DNA of 7,168 nucleotides from Candidatus Dadabacteria bacterium. Its GTDB lineage: Bacteria > Desulfobacterota_D > UBA1144 > Nemesobacterales > UBA2774. Both the position numbers and the translations under genes were made by a program. Below, piece by piece: positions 1 to 6,499 of this stretch (positions are counted from its first letter, which is position 1; each line of letters starts with the position of its first letter). The DNA lies in the NCBI GenBank assembly GCA_003229065.1, contig QIHJ01000288.1:1-7168 (forward strand). The letters run 5' to 3'. The notes beneath the pieces were generated by a model, which saw nothing but the letters and a program-made list of their open reading frames with translations, did no database searches and had not been told where the DNA came from.

Positions 1-32
1 TACTAAATTACTTCCCTCTGATTTAACCGCTC

Positions 33-67
33 ACCCTGAGCGCACACGCAGTGTGCAGTCGAAGGGT
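33..67. repeat. Palindromic intergenic hairpin element
   Basis: The outer arms ACCCT (33-37) and AGGGT (63-67) are perfect complements. The centre holds a perfect six-base-pair stem, GCACAC (42-47) with GTGTGC (51-56), closed by the three-base loop GCA. The edges read CCCTGAGC and GTCGAAGGG, a pattern I remember as a common dispersed palindromic repeat of bacterial intergenic DNA. That resemblance is from memory and not from a search. It could form a stem-loop in RNA from either strand. Confidence 0.6.
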
Positions 68-193
68 CGCCTCTGTCCCCAGATTAATTCCCCGGCATCG
101 CTGTGAAGCGCTCGCCTCTGTCCCCTAATTTTATTCCTGCGGGCATCGCGCTACTACGCTCGCCTCTGTCCCCATTTTCTAATTTTATCCTGC
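67..193. repeat. Degenerate direct-repeat array sharing TCGCCTCTGTCCCC
   Basis: The 14-base word TCGCCTCTGTCCCC occurs exactly at 67-80, 112-125 and 160-173, with periods of 45 and 48 bases. Between copies the units also share GGCATCGC (at 94 and 142) and TAATTTTAT(T)CCTGC (126-140 and 180-193). The array is therefore a set of diverged units and not one word by chance. On the minus strand the core reads GGGGACAGAGGCGA. No transposase gene is present in the window. The GGGGACAG core resembles intergenic repeats I associate with REP-associated tyrosine transposases (RAYT), but that link is an inference. Confidence 0.7.
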
Positions 194-243
194 TCTCGCT
201 CATAAACTACATTCACTCGCTGCCTGCTTTTATTTTATACCCC

Positions 244-362
244 CCGATCGGGCTCCGCGCTCCGGCCTGTCTTCTGATTAATTCCCCCCGATCGGGCTTC
301 GCCCTCCGGCCTGTCTTCTGATTAATTCCCTCCGATCGGGCTTCGCCCTCCGGCCTGTCCCC
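244..362. repeat. 44-base tandem repeat, about 2.7 copies
   Basis: Units begin with CCGATCGGG at 244, 288 and 332, exactly 44 bases apart. Each continues through a GGGC-TTC-GCCC mini-hairpin (first copy diverged to CTCCGCGC), then CTCCGGCCTGTC. The first two copies finish with TTCTGATTAATTCCC. The third copy breaks after CCTGTC and runs into CCCATTTC. The linker GATTAATTCCCC also occurs at 82-93 in the neighbouring array, and CTGTCCCC recurs at 355-362, so the two arrays are related. CGATCG inside each unit is palindromic. Copies 2 and 3 are nearly identical, which suggests recent duplication. Confidence 0.8.
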
Positions 363-400
363 ATTTCATATAAATCTTTTTTACGCTTGAAACTTAAGTT

Positions 401-1615
401 CTAATCGGCGAGGGCTGAAATGAGCTTGAACATAGGGAGGTACATAGAAACAACTATAATGCCTACCGTAGCTCCCAGGAATGTGATCATAAGAGGCTCT
501 AGAGCGGAGAGTAGTGCCGTAACTGCTATATCAACTTCTTCCTCGTAAAAATCGGCGATTTTATTGAGCATATCGTCAAGCGCACCGGTCTGCTCACCTA
601 CGGCTATCATCTGAACGACCATCGGCGGGAACAATTTGGGCCTTGTAGAAAGGGGCTCGGCTATCGTTTGTCCTTCACTAACTGCTTTTTTCGCATCTAA
701 GATAGCTTCCTCGGTCACTATGTTTCCCGATGCCCTGGCCGTAATATCCAGTCCATCGAGTATAGCGATACCGCCTGATGTAAGAGTGGCCAGAGTCCTG
801 CAAAACCTGGCTATAACCGTCTTTAGTATAAGCGGCCCTATAAGCCACGTTCTCAGTAAAAACGCATCAAACAACCTTCTTACCTTGTAGGACCTTCTAT
901 ATAGTAATCCTATTAAAAATACAATTGCCCCGAGCGCAATGAGAATAAAGAGGATATTGTGTCTTATGAAAGAACTTGTATCCACAACTATCTGAGTGAG
1001 CTTGGGAAGAGTAGTTCCCATATCCTTGAACATTTCGGCAAATACCGGAACAACAAATATTATAACAACCGCGAGTACCATGACCGCAACACCAATAACT
1101 ATAGCGGGATAGACAAGGGCGCCTTTTATCTTCCTCTTGATCGAATCCATCTTTTCGAGATACATAGATAGCCTCTGGAGTACTACATCTAGCACGCCGC
1201 CCGTCTCAGCAGCCCTTATGAGCTGTACATATAAATTGGAAAATACCTTGGGGTGTTTCCCAAGAGCTTCGGCGAACGTCGAGCCCGCCTCCACATCCTC
1301 TTTTACTCTCGTAATAATATCCTTGAATTTCTTATTTGGATTTTGTGCCGCCAGTATATCGAGCCCTCTTACGAGCGGGAGACCCGCGTCTATCATAGTG
1401 GAGAGCTGTCTAGTGAATACGACGAGATCCCTGGTGGAAATTCCTCCCAAGTTGATGCTCATGCTCAGGAGTCTGCCCTTTTCTTTAATCTTATTAGGAA
1501 GGGGCTGTATCTGCATCTGCCTTAGGCGCGCTAGAACTGCAGATTTACTCGGAGCATCCATCTCTCCTTTTTGCAGCGATCCTCTTACCCTGCCTTCCCA
1601 TACGAATACCGGCAT
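401..1615 (-). CDS. pilC: Type IV pilus inner-membrane platform protein PilC
   Basis: This 404-residue protein has the usual length for PilC/GspF. It forms the cytoplasmic-membrane platform that the PilB and PilT motors turn to add or remove pilin subunits. Two homologous T2SF domains are visible, at about residues 63-190 and 267-391. The first contains FTRQLSTMIDAGLPL and AAETGG. The second contains the matching FCRTLATLTSGG and VGEQTGALDDML. Hydrophobic membrane segments lie near 169-192, 219-239 and 374-397. The start is supported by GGGAG (minus strand, 1627-1623), seven bases before the ATG. It is the third gene after pilB and pilT, 59 bases beyond pilT, and very probably shares their transcript. 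A GspF of a type II secretion system is the alternative, but adjacent pilT favours the pilus. Confidence 0.95.
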   Translation of the reverse strand: MPVFVWEGRVRGSLQKGEMDAPSKSAVLARLRQMQIQPLPNKIKEKGRLLSMSINLGGISTRDLVVFTRQLSTMIDAGLPLVRGLDILAAQNPNKKFKDIITRVKEDVEAGSTFAEALGKHPKVFSNLYVQLIRAAETGGVLDVVLQRLSMYLEKMDSIKRKIKGALVYPAIVIGVAVMVLAVVIIFVVPVFAEMFKDMGTTLPKLTQIVVDTSSFIRHNILFILIALGAIVFLIGLLYRRSYKVRRLFDAFLLRTWLIGPLILKTVIARFCRTLATLTSGGIAILDGLDITARASGNIVTEEAILDAKKAVSEGQTIAEPLSTRPKLFPPMVVQMIAVGEQTGALDDMLNKIADFYEEEVDIAVTALLSALEPLMITFLGATVGIIVVSMYLPMFKLISALAD

Positions 1616-1638
1616 TTATGTTCTCCCATAATTAAATA

Positions 1639-1652
1639 CAAATACGTATTTG
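1639..1652. promoter_or_regulatory. Perfect 14-base palindrome in the pilT-pilC gap
   Basis: CAAATACGTATTTG is identical to its own reverse complement and sits in the middle of the 59-base gap between pilT and pilC, upstream of the pilC ribosome binding site. It could be an operator, or a weak RNA hairpin affecting translation or decay between the two genes. The stem is AT-rich and no T-run follows, so it is not a convincing terminator. Function is unknown. Confidence 0.3.
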
Positions 1653-1674
1653 AACATGCAAATAATCATAATCA

Positions 1675-2778
1675 TTACCCTCTTCCTGCGCGCGCTCTCA
1701 TTAACTGAACGGACTCTGGATCTGCTATAATGCGTTTGAGCTCCTCGGGCTCCTGAGATTTGCCTACTGCTTCTTCAAGGGTTATCAGCTTTCTCAAATA
1801 CAGATCCGACAAGCTTTGATTGAGAGTCTGCATCTTCCATTTCTCCTGCCCGATCTGCTGCTGGGAATATATCTGGTGTACTTTATCCTCACGGATGAGG
1901 TTTCTGACAGCCGGGTTTGGCGTAAGAACCTCCACGGCCAGCACCCTGCCGCCCCCTACTTTCGGAATAAGCGTCTGACACAGGATCCCTTCAAGCACGA
2001 ACGACAGCTGCGCTCTTACCTGGGCCTGCTCATGAGGGGGAAAAACGTCGATCACACGGTTTATAGTCTGAACTGCCGTATTGGTATGAAGTGTTGCAAG
2101 AGTCAAGTGGCCGGTTTCAGAGAGGGTCAATGCAATTTTTATTGTCTCTAAGTCCCTCATCTCTCCAATGAGCACAACGTCCGGGTCTTCTCTGAGCACG
2201 CTCCTTAAAGCGTTTGAAAAACTCTTAGTATCGCTTCCGACCTCTCTTTGGTTAATAATGCAGTTCTTGTGCTCGAATACGTATTCAATCGGGTCCTCGA
2301 TAGTTACTATGTGCTCGTGCCTCTCCCTGTTTATCTGATCCACCATGCTGGCAAGAGTGGTGGTTTTACCGGAGCCCGTAGGACCCGTTAGTAGAATAAG
2401 CCCCCTGGGTTTGCGGGCGAACTCGCTTATCACAGCCGGGAGCCCGAGCTCCTTATAATCCCTTATTTTGAAAGGAAGAAGCCTGAAGGCACCCGCAATT
2501 GCGCCCCTCTGAGTAAACACATTGCCCCTGAAACGGCCCAAGTTTTCCTTACCGAAAGAGAAATCAAGCTCCCAGTTCTCCTCGAAGCGGTGTTTTTGCA
2601 TGTCTGTAAGAACGCTGTAACATAGCTCCTTGGTTTCCGGCGGAGTGAGCGCAGGATGTTTGAGCGGGACAAGCTTGCCGTCGATCCTGAGCATGGGGGG
2701 CACGCCAACTGTGATATGTAAATCAGAGGAATCATTTTCAACCATTACATTTAATAACTGATCCAGTACAACACTCAT
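1675..2778 (-). CDS. pilT: Type IV pilus retraction ATPase PilT
   Basis: This is a 367-residue hexameric AAA-like secretion ATPase that powers pilin removal at the pilus base, driving retraction and twitching motility. The order is a PAS-like N-terminal domain (about 1-100), then the RecA-like core. The core has Walker A GPTGSGKTT (132-140), the Asp box TIEDPIEY (159-166), Walker B VVLIGEMRD (201-209, catalytic E206) and the His box HLTLATLHTN (224-233). The motif AVRNLIRE (290-297) matches the PilT-specific AIRNLIRE, which separates retraction ATPases from PilB/GspE. The zinc-binding CxxC pairs of PilB are absent, as expected. The ribosome binding site GGAGGG (minus strand, 2792-2787) lies eight bases before the ATG and fills most of the 15-base gap after pilB. 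PilU is a less likely identity because the PilT motif is present. Confidence 0.96.
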   Translation of the reverse strand: MSVVLDQLLNVMVENDSSDLHITVGVPPMLRIDGKLVPLKHPALTPPETKELCYSVLTDMQKHRFEENWELDFSFGKENLGRFRGNVFTQRGAIAGAFRLLPFKIRDYKELGLPAVISEFARKPRGLILLTGPTGSGKTTTLASMVDQINRERHEHIVTIEDPIEYVFEHKNCIINQREVGSDTKSFSNALRSVLREDPDVVLIGEMRDLETIKIALTLSETGHLTLATLHTNTAVQTINRVIDVFPPHEQAQVRAQLSFVLEGILCQTLIPKVGGGRVLAVEVLTPNPAVRNLIREDKVHQIYSQQQIGQEKWKMQTLNQSLSDLYLRKLITLEEAVGKSQEPEELKRIIADPESVQLMRARAGRG

Positions 2779-2793
2779 TTTTCAAACCCTCCG

Positions 2794-4548
2794 TCAATCG
2801 TCGGTAGCCGTATTTCTGACTACCTCTTCTATCGAAGTTATCCCGCGCTTAAGCTTCTCAAGCGAGCTCTGCCTCAGCGTTCTCATACCCTGACGTATTG
2901 CCTCTCGTTTTATCTCGAGCGCAGAAGCTCCGCTAAGGACAAACTCCTTGAGCTCTTCGGTCATAACCATAACTTCGTATATTGCAATCCTTCCTTTATA
3001 GCCCGTACCCGAGCAGCTCTTACATCCCTCGCCCTCGCCCTTGTAAACTATGTAGTCTGAAACTTCTTTAGGCGCGACCCCAAGGTCTATTAACACCTGC
3101 GGCGCTACATCCGCTTCATGGCGGCACTCGGGGCATACTACTCTGACGAGCCTCTGCGCCACAACGGAATTTAGCGATGCGGTTACGAGAAACGGCTCGA
3201 CACCCATGTTGAGGAGTCTTGTTATAGTGGAAGGGGCATCATTCGTATGTAGTGTAGAAAGAACAAGGTGGCCCGTAAGAGCCGATTTAATTGCTATCTC
3301 TGCTGTTTCGTAGTCCCTGACCTCTCCGACGAGTATTATGTCGGGGTCCTGCCTTAAGAACGATCTCAGACAAGTAGCAAAGGAGAGCCCGATTTCTTCA
3401 TGAGTCTGTACCTGGTTGACTCCCGGAAGACTGTATTCGACCGGGTCTTCGGCCGTTGATATATTGACATCGGCTTGGTTTAGCTCCATTAGACTAGAGT
3501 AGAGTGTAGTGGTTTTACCACTCCCCGTGGGTCCTGTTAATAGAACCATTCCGTAGGGCTGGTATATAGTCTCCCTGAAAACCCCTAACTGCTGATCTTC
3601 AAATCCGAGCTTGGTCAGATCGAGCTGAAGCGAATCCTGGTCAAGTATCCTTAAAACAACCTTTTCTCCGAATATAGTGGGAACTACCGAAACACGGTAT
3701 TCCATGGTTTTATCGTTTGGAAGCTTTACCTTAATACGTCCGTCCTGGGGCAGCCTTCGCTCCGCAATGTCGAGGCTGGACATGACCTTAATTCTTGAGG
3801 TTAGCGCGTTCTTCAGCTTGATGGGAGGGCTCATAATATCATATAGTACGCCGTCAATCCTATATCTGATGCGAAGATATTGCTCATAGGGCTCTATGTG
3901 TATATCGCTTGCTCCTTTTCTGTATGAATCAACCAAGACGTGGTTTACGAGCTTTATTACCGGAGCTTCCTCTGAGGCTTTCTCCAAGTCGTTTATATCA
4001 ATATCTTCTTCGCTTGAAATCTCGATCAGGAAATCGTCCAGATCCCCGAGCAATCTATCCACGGCTTCCGTGGACTCGCGCTCCTTTATGGTATCTTCCC
4101 AGTCCTTCTGAGAGCCATAATACTTTTCAATCGCATTTTTTACCGATCGCTCGGACGTCACTACTACGTCGATATAGTTGCCGGTTGCAAACTTAAGATC
4201 GTCGACGGCGAATATGTTAGAAGGGTCGGACATGGCCACTGTGAGCGTAGAACCGTTTTTACCGATCGGGATAAGCTTGTGTTTAATTGCCGATTCCCTG
4301 GTTACGCACTTAAGGGCATCTTCAGAGATATCTATCTTTTCCAGATTTATAGTGGGTACGCCGTATTGCTTGCTTAGATAGGCTACAAGCTGTGGTTCGT
4401 CTATATACCCCAAATTAAGAAGGGTCTCGCCAAGCCTCTTACCCGTCTCGCGCTGCTCCTGTATCGCAGACTTTAGCTGATCAAGGTTTATTACGTCTTC
4501 CTTTATCAGTATATCGCCCATCTGCGCACTAACTTTTTGCTCTTTCAT
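2794..4548 (-). CDS. pilB: Type IV pilus extension ATPase PilB
   Basis: This 584-residue assembly ATPase polymerises pilin on the PilC platform. Two tandem 24-residue motifs of MshEN type occupy residues 9-32 and 38-61, separated by five residues. The second reads RLGETLLNLGYIDEPQL then VAYLSKQ and fits the consensus at every key position. The rest of the MshEN/T2SSE N-domain runs to about 145, followed by an acidic linker (about 150-195). The RecA-like core has Walker A GPTGSGKTT (339-347), the Asp box TAEDPVEY (365-372), Walker B IILVGEVRD (404-412, E409) and the His box HLVLSTLHTN (427-436). The zinc-binding cysteines are CPEC (472-475) and CKSC (509-512), typical of PilB/GspE and absent from PilT. 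The ribosome binding site is weak (purine-rich AGAGA). A start at Met10 is possible but would truncate the first motif. Confidence 0.95.
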   Translation of the reverse strand: MKEQKVSAQMGDILIKEDVINLDQLKSAIQEQRETGKRLGETLLNLGYIDEPQLVAYLSKQYGVPTINLEKIDISEDALKCVTRESAIKHKLIPIGKNGSTLTVAMSDPSNIFAVDDLKFATGNYIDVVVTSERSVKNAIEKYYGSQKDWEDTIKERESTEAVDRLLGDLDDFLIEISSEEDIDINDLEKASEEAPVIKLVNHVLVDSYRKGASDIHIEPYEQYLRIRYRIDGVLYDIMSPPIKLKNALTSRIKVMSSLDIAERRLPQDGRIKVKLPNDKTMEYRVSVVPTIFGEKVVLRILDQDSLQLDLTKLGFEDQQLGVFRETIYQPYGMVLLTGPTGSGKTTTLYSSLMELNQADVNISTAEDPVEYSLPGVNQVQTHEEIGLSFATCLRSFLRQDPDIILVGEVRDYETAEIAIKSALTGHLVLSTLHTNDAPSTITRLLNMGVEPFLVTASLNSVVAQRLVRVVCPECRHEADVAPQVLIDLGVAPKEVSDYIVYKGEGEGCKSCSGTGYKGRIAIYEVMVMTEELKEFVLSGASALEIKREAIRQGMRTLRQSSLEKLKRGITSIEEVVRNTATDD

Positions 4549-4749
4549 ATATAAGTCTCTGCCCTGTAACAGTATTATGAGAATTCTGTGTGTAAGTTTT
4601 TTCTGAAGTGTTCTGAATAATATCTAAATAGGGGCTTCAAACGGCGAGGCCCATAACATTTTGATAATCATTCCCCCTTATATTAACGATACTTCCACCC
4701 GAAAAACTCATTTATCAAGTGTATTCCGAGTCTTACAGCACTATATTGA

Positions 4750-4765
4750 AGCAATATCTATGCCA
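4750..4765 (-). promoter_or_regulatory. Candidate sigma-54 (-24/-12) promoter for pilB
   Basis: Read on the minus strand the sequence is TGGCATAGATATTGCT. It matches the sigma-54 consensus TGGCAC-N5-TTGC(A/T) at all key positions except C to T at the sixth base. The essential GG and GC dinucleotides are ten bases apart, the required spacing. It points toward pilB and predicts a start near 4740, leaving a leader of about 190 bases. Sigma-54 with the activator PilR drives pilin genes in several proteobacteria, so a pilus role is plausible. Neither pilR nor rpoN is in the window. Confidence 0.5.
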
Positions 4766-4859
4766 TTGAAGGGGAGTGTGCCCGTTTTCATATAACTCAC
4801 TATTAAAAAAGAAAATTCTTGTGAATGTAAGAGAGTTAAGCCGAGAATTCCTCAGGTGC

Positions 4860-4900
4860 TATGACGAATATTGTAAAAATAGGAGCCTTAATTTGTCATA
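4860..4900. repeat. Inverted repeat upstream of trmFO
   Basis: TATGACGAAT (4860-4869) pairs with ATTTGTCATA (4891-4900) over ten positions with a single G-T pair, around a 21-base loop. The right arm overlaps the candidate extended -10 of trmFO, so a protein bound to the two half-sites could control that promoter. No T-run follows, so it does not look like a terminator. Confidence 0.35.
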
Positions 4901-4902
4901 AT
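4894..4902 (+). promoter_or_regulatory. Candidate extended -10 promoter for trmFO
   Basis: TGTCATAAT fits the extended -10 pattern TGnTATAAT with one mismatch. No good -35 stands at the right distance: TTGTAA at 4871 is 20 bases away, which extended -10 promoters can tolerate. It predicts a start near 4909 and a leader of about 84 bases before the trmFO ATG. It is the best plus-strand candidate I see in the region, but it remains weak evidence. Confidence 0.3.
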
Positions 4903-4917
4903 TGAGGAAATTCCTCA
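4903..4917. promoter_or_regulatory. 15-base palindrome at the predicted trmFO transcription start
   Basis: TGAGGAA and TTCCTCA form perfect seven-base arms around one central A. The site directly abuts the candidate -10 and covers the predicted start, the classic place for a repressor operator. One half-site, AATTCCTCA, is repeated at 4846-4854, about 60 bases upstream. No cognate regulator can be named. Confidence 0.35.
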
Positions 4918-4992
4918 TTCTGACAGGAAATAAAGACCCTTAGAGCACTGTCATCGATATTAAAACCTGCCGTCTCAGGTAGAATATGGTGC

Positions 4993-6333
4993 ATGTCTGA
5001 GAAAGAAACCGTTACGATAATAGGAGGCGGGTTAGCCGGGACAGAAGCGGCACACCAGGCGGCTGCGCTAGGGCTTCGGGTGGTGCTTTATGAGATGAGA
5101 CCCGAAACACCCTCACCTGCCCATAATTCGGGGGATCTGGCCGAGCTTGTATGCAGTAACTCCCTTAAGTCCGATTCGCTTGATAATGCAAGCGGTATAC
5201 TCAAGGAGGAAATGAGACGTCTGGGCTCGCTAATCATAGAAGCGGCTGACAATACGCGCGTTCCGGCAGGAAAGGCCCTTGCGGTAGACCGCCTTAAATT
5301 TTCTGACTATATAACGGACAAAATAGAGAAAAACCCACTGATTGAATTAGTTAGAGAAGAAATAAAGTCCATTAAATCCCTAAGGAGGGAGCTGGACGGT
5401 CCATTAATCATTTCATCCGGCCCCCTTACATCCCCCTCATTATCTCAAGGCATAGCAGAGCTTACGGATTCAGAGCATTTATACTTTTACGATGCTATAT
5501 CACCTATCATTGACGCCGAGTCAATTGACTACGACATTGTATTCAGAGCATCCCGGTACGACAACGGACAGAATAGCGAAGGCGACTACCTGAATTGCCC
5601 TCTGAACAAAGAAGAGTACTACAGACTCACAGATGAATTAGAGAAGTCGGAGAAGATCGAGACAAGGGTTTTTGAGAAGGGGATTTACTTTGAGAGCTGC
5701 CTTCCTGTGGAAGTTATAGTCGAAAGAGGTAGGGATACGCTCAGGTTCGGACCTGCCAGGCCTGTGGGGATCATTGACCCCAGGACCGGCCGGTCCCCTT
5801 TTGCAGTAGTGCAGCTAAGGGCGGAGAACTCTCTATTCACGATGTACAACATGGTAGGGTTTCAGACCAAGCTTAAGTATCCGGAGCAAAGAAGAGTGTT
5901 CCGCATGATCCCAGGCCTTGAGAGCGCCGAGTTCCTTCGCTACGGGAGTGTCCACAGAAACACTTATATACATGCGCCCTCACTTCTTCGTCCGTCGCTT
6001 CAGATGAAAGATAAGGATGGGATATTTTTTGCGGGCCAGATAGTAGGTGTAGAGGGGTATTCGGAATCGGCTGCCATGGGAATTGTTGCGGGAATTAATG
6101 CCGCGCGCTCAGTGCTTAATATGAGTCTGCTCACAGTCCCTCCGGCAAGCGCTATCGGCTCGCTCCTTAGATACATAACGGATGAGAGCGTAAAACACTT
6201 TCAGCCTATGAATATAAATTTCGGGCTCTTTCCGCCGATACCTAAAAAAGTGCCTAAAGCAGTAAAGAAAAAACTCATTGCAGAGCGCGCGCTATCTGAG
6301 ATTTCCGCTATGTATGAGCCCACTGGAAAATAA
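4993..6333 (+). CDS. trmFO: Methylenetetrahydrofolate--tRNA-(uracil-5-)-methyltransferase TrmFO
   Basis: This 446-residue cytoplasmic flavoenzyme makes 5-methyluridine at position 54 of the tRNA T-loop, taking the carbon from 5,10-methylenetetrahydrofolate rather than from S-adenosylmethionine. The N-terminal FAD-binding Rossmann motif is GGGLAG (11-16), followed by YEMRP (33-37). The family signature HNSGDLAELVCSNSLKSDSL (44-63) carries one conserved cysteine (C54), and FESCLPVE (233-240) carries the other (C236). RPVGIIDPRTGR (256-267) and the C-terminal FAD-contact block GQIVGVEGY (348-356) complete the family pattern. Length is normal for the family. The ribosome binding site is poor, with AGGT 12 bases before the ATG, but the protein begins where homologues do. 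It is divergent from pilB and probably transcribed alone, since merR has its own promoter candidate. Confidence 0.96.
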   Translation: MSEKETVTIIGGGLAGTEAAHQAAALGLRVVLYEMRPETPSPAHNSGDLAELVCSNSLKSDSLDNASGILKEEMRRLGSLIIEAADNTRVPAGKALAVDRLKFSDYITDKIEKNPLIELVREEIKSIKSLRRELDGPLIISSGPLTSPSLSQGIAELTDSEHLYFYDAISPIIDAESIDYDIVFRASRYDNGQNSEGDYLNCPLNKEEYYRLTDELEKSEKIETRVFEKGIYFESCLPVEVIVERGRDTLRFGPARPVGIIDPRTGRSPFAVVQLRAENSLFTMYNMVGFQTKLKYPEQRRVFRMIPGLESAEFLRYGSVHRNTYIHAPSLLRPSLQMKDKDGIFFAGQIVGVEGYSESAAMGIVAGINAARSVLNMSLLTVPPASAIGSLLRYITDESVKHFQPMNINFGLFPPIPKKVPKAVKKKLIAERALSEISAMYEPTGK

Positions 6334-6463
6334 TCAGAATAGAATTATAGGTTCATTTAAAAGCGGGAATCAGAAATGAGTGTTTATAAATCTTTAGTAG
6401 TCCTGTGTTTAAGTGAGAGTTGAATCAGAGGTGTAGAATAAACCGGCCCCGCACGAATAACAC

Positions 6464-6490
6464 TTGACAACCGGGTGAAATTGATCTAAT
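6464..6490 (+). promoter_or_regulatory. Candidate sigma-70 promoter for merR
   Basis: A perfect -35, TTGACA (6464-6469), is followed after 15 bases by TCTAAT (6485-6490), a -10 with five of six matches. The spacer is two bases shorter than the optimum. The predicted transcription start, about 6497, falls within a few bases of the merR ATG at 6500. The resulting mRNA would be almost leaderless, which agrees with the missing ribosome binding site. The rest of the trmFO-merR gap (6334-6463) shows no clear terminator or gene. Confidence 0.5.
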
Positions 6491-6499
6491 TTTTAACTA

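Larger units (their letters stand above)
1..400. other. Gene-free repeat-rich region downstream of pilC
   Basis: No credible coding sequence lies here. The one open frame of any length (103-321, plus) runs straight through repeat units, and its product is a low-complexity string rich in Ser, Pro and Leu. The stretch consists of a hairpin (33-67), a degenerate array of GTCCCC-containing units (67-193), an AT-rich spacer to about 240, and a 44-base tandem array (244-362). The last 38 bases before the pilC stop include a short T-run (378-382) and the palindrome AACTTAAGTT (391-400). I see no convincing hairpin-plus-T-run terminator for pilC on the minus strand, so the end of the pil transcript is unclear. 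Confidence 0.7.
4549..4992. other. Divergent control region between pilB and trmFO
   Basis: This 444-base AT-rich stretch has no credible gene on either strand; the longest start-to-stop frames I examined encode only short peptides. It separates the divergent pilB (minus) and trmFO (plus) genes and should hold both promoters. Visible elements are the direct repeat TTCTGAA at 4601-4607 and 4611-4617, and a seven-base-pair stem GGGCTTC (4632-4638) with GAGGCCC (4646-4652), which includes one G-T pair and has no T-run after it. It also holds a sigma-54-like element facing pilB (4750-4765), the inverted repeat 4860-4869 / 4891-4900 and the palindrome 4903-4917. Confidence 0.7.

Noticed and set aside
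103..321. Plus-strand 72-codon open frame in the repeat region
   Set aside because: It is translated entirely from repeat units and their linkers, is low-complexity (Ser/Pro/Leu) and has no ribosome binding site or family resemblance.
67..362. CRISPR array
   Set aside because: In the 44-base array the whole unit is repeated, with no unique spacers. In the other array the interval sequences are also related to one another. No cas genes are present.
1137..1631. Plus-strand 164-codon open frame opposite pilC
   Set aside because: It is antisense to a clearly conserved pilC, has composition typical of a shadow frame and no recognisable domain.
4632..4652. Rho-independent terminator between pilB and trmFO
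   Set aside because: The stem has a G-T pair, which becomes an A-C mismatch on the other strand, and no T-run follows in either direction.
6376..6423. Fifteen-codon frame starting ATGAGTGTTTAT between trmFO and merR
   Set aside because: It is too short to support, with no conserved features and only a marginal purine stretch upstream.
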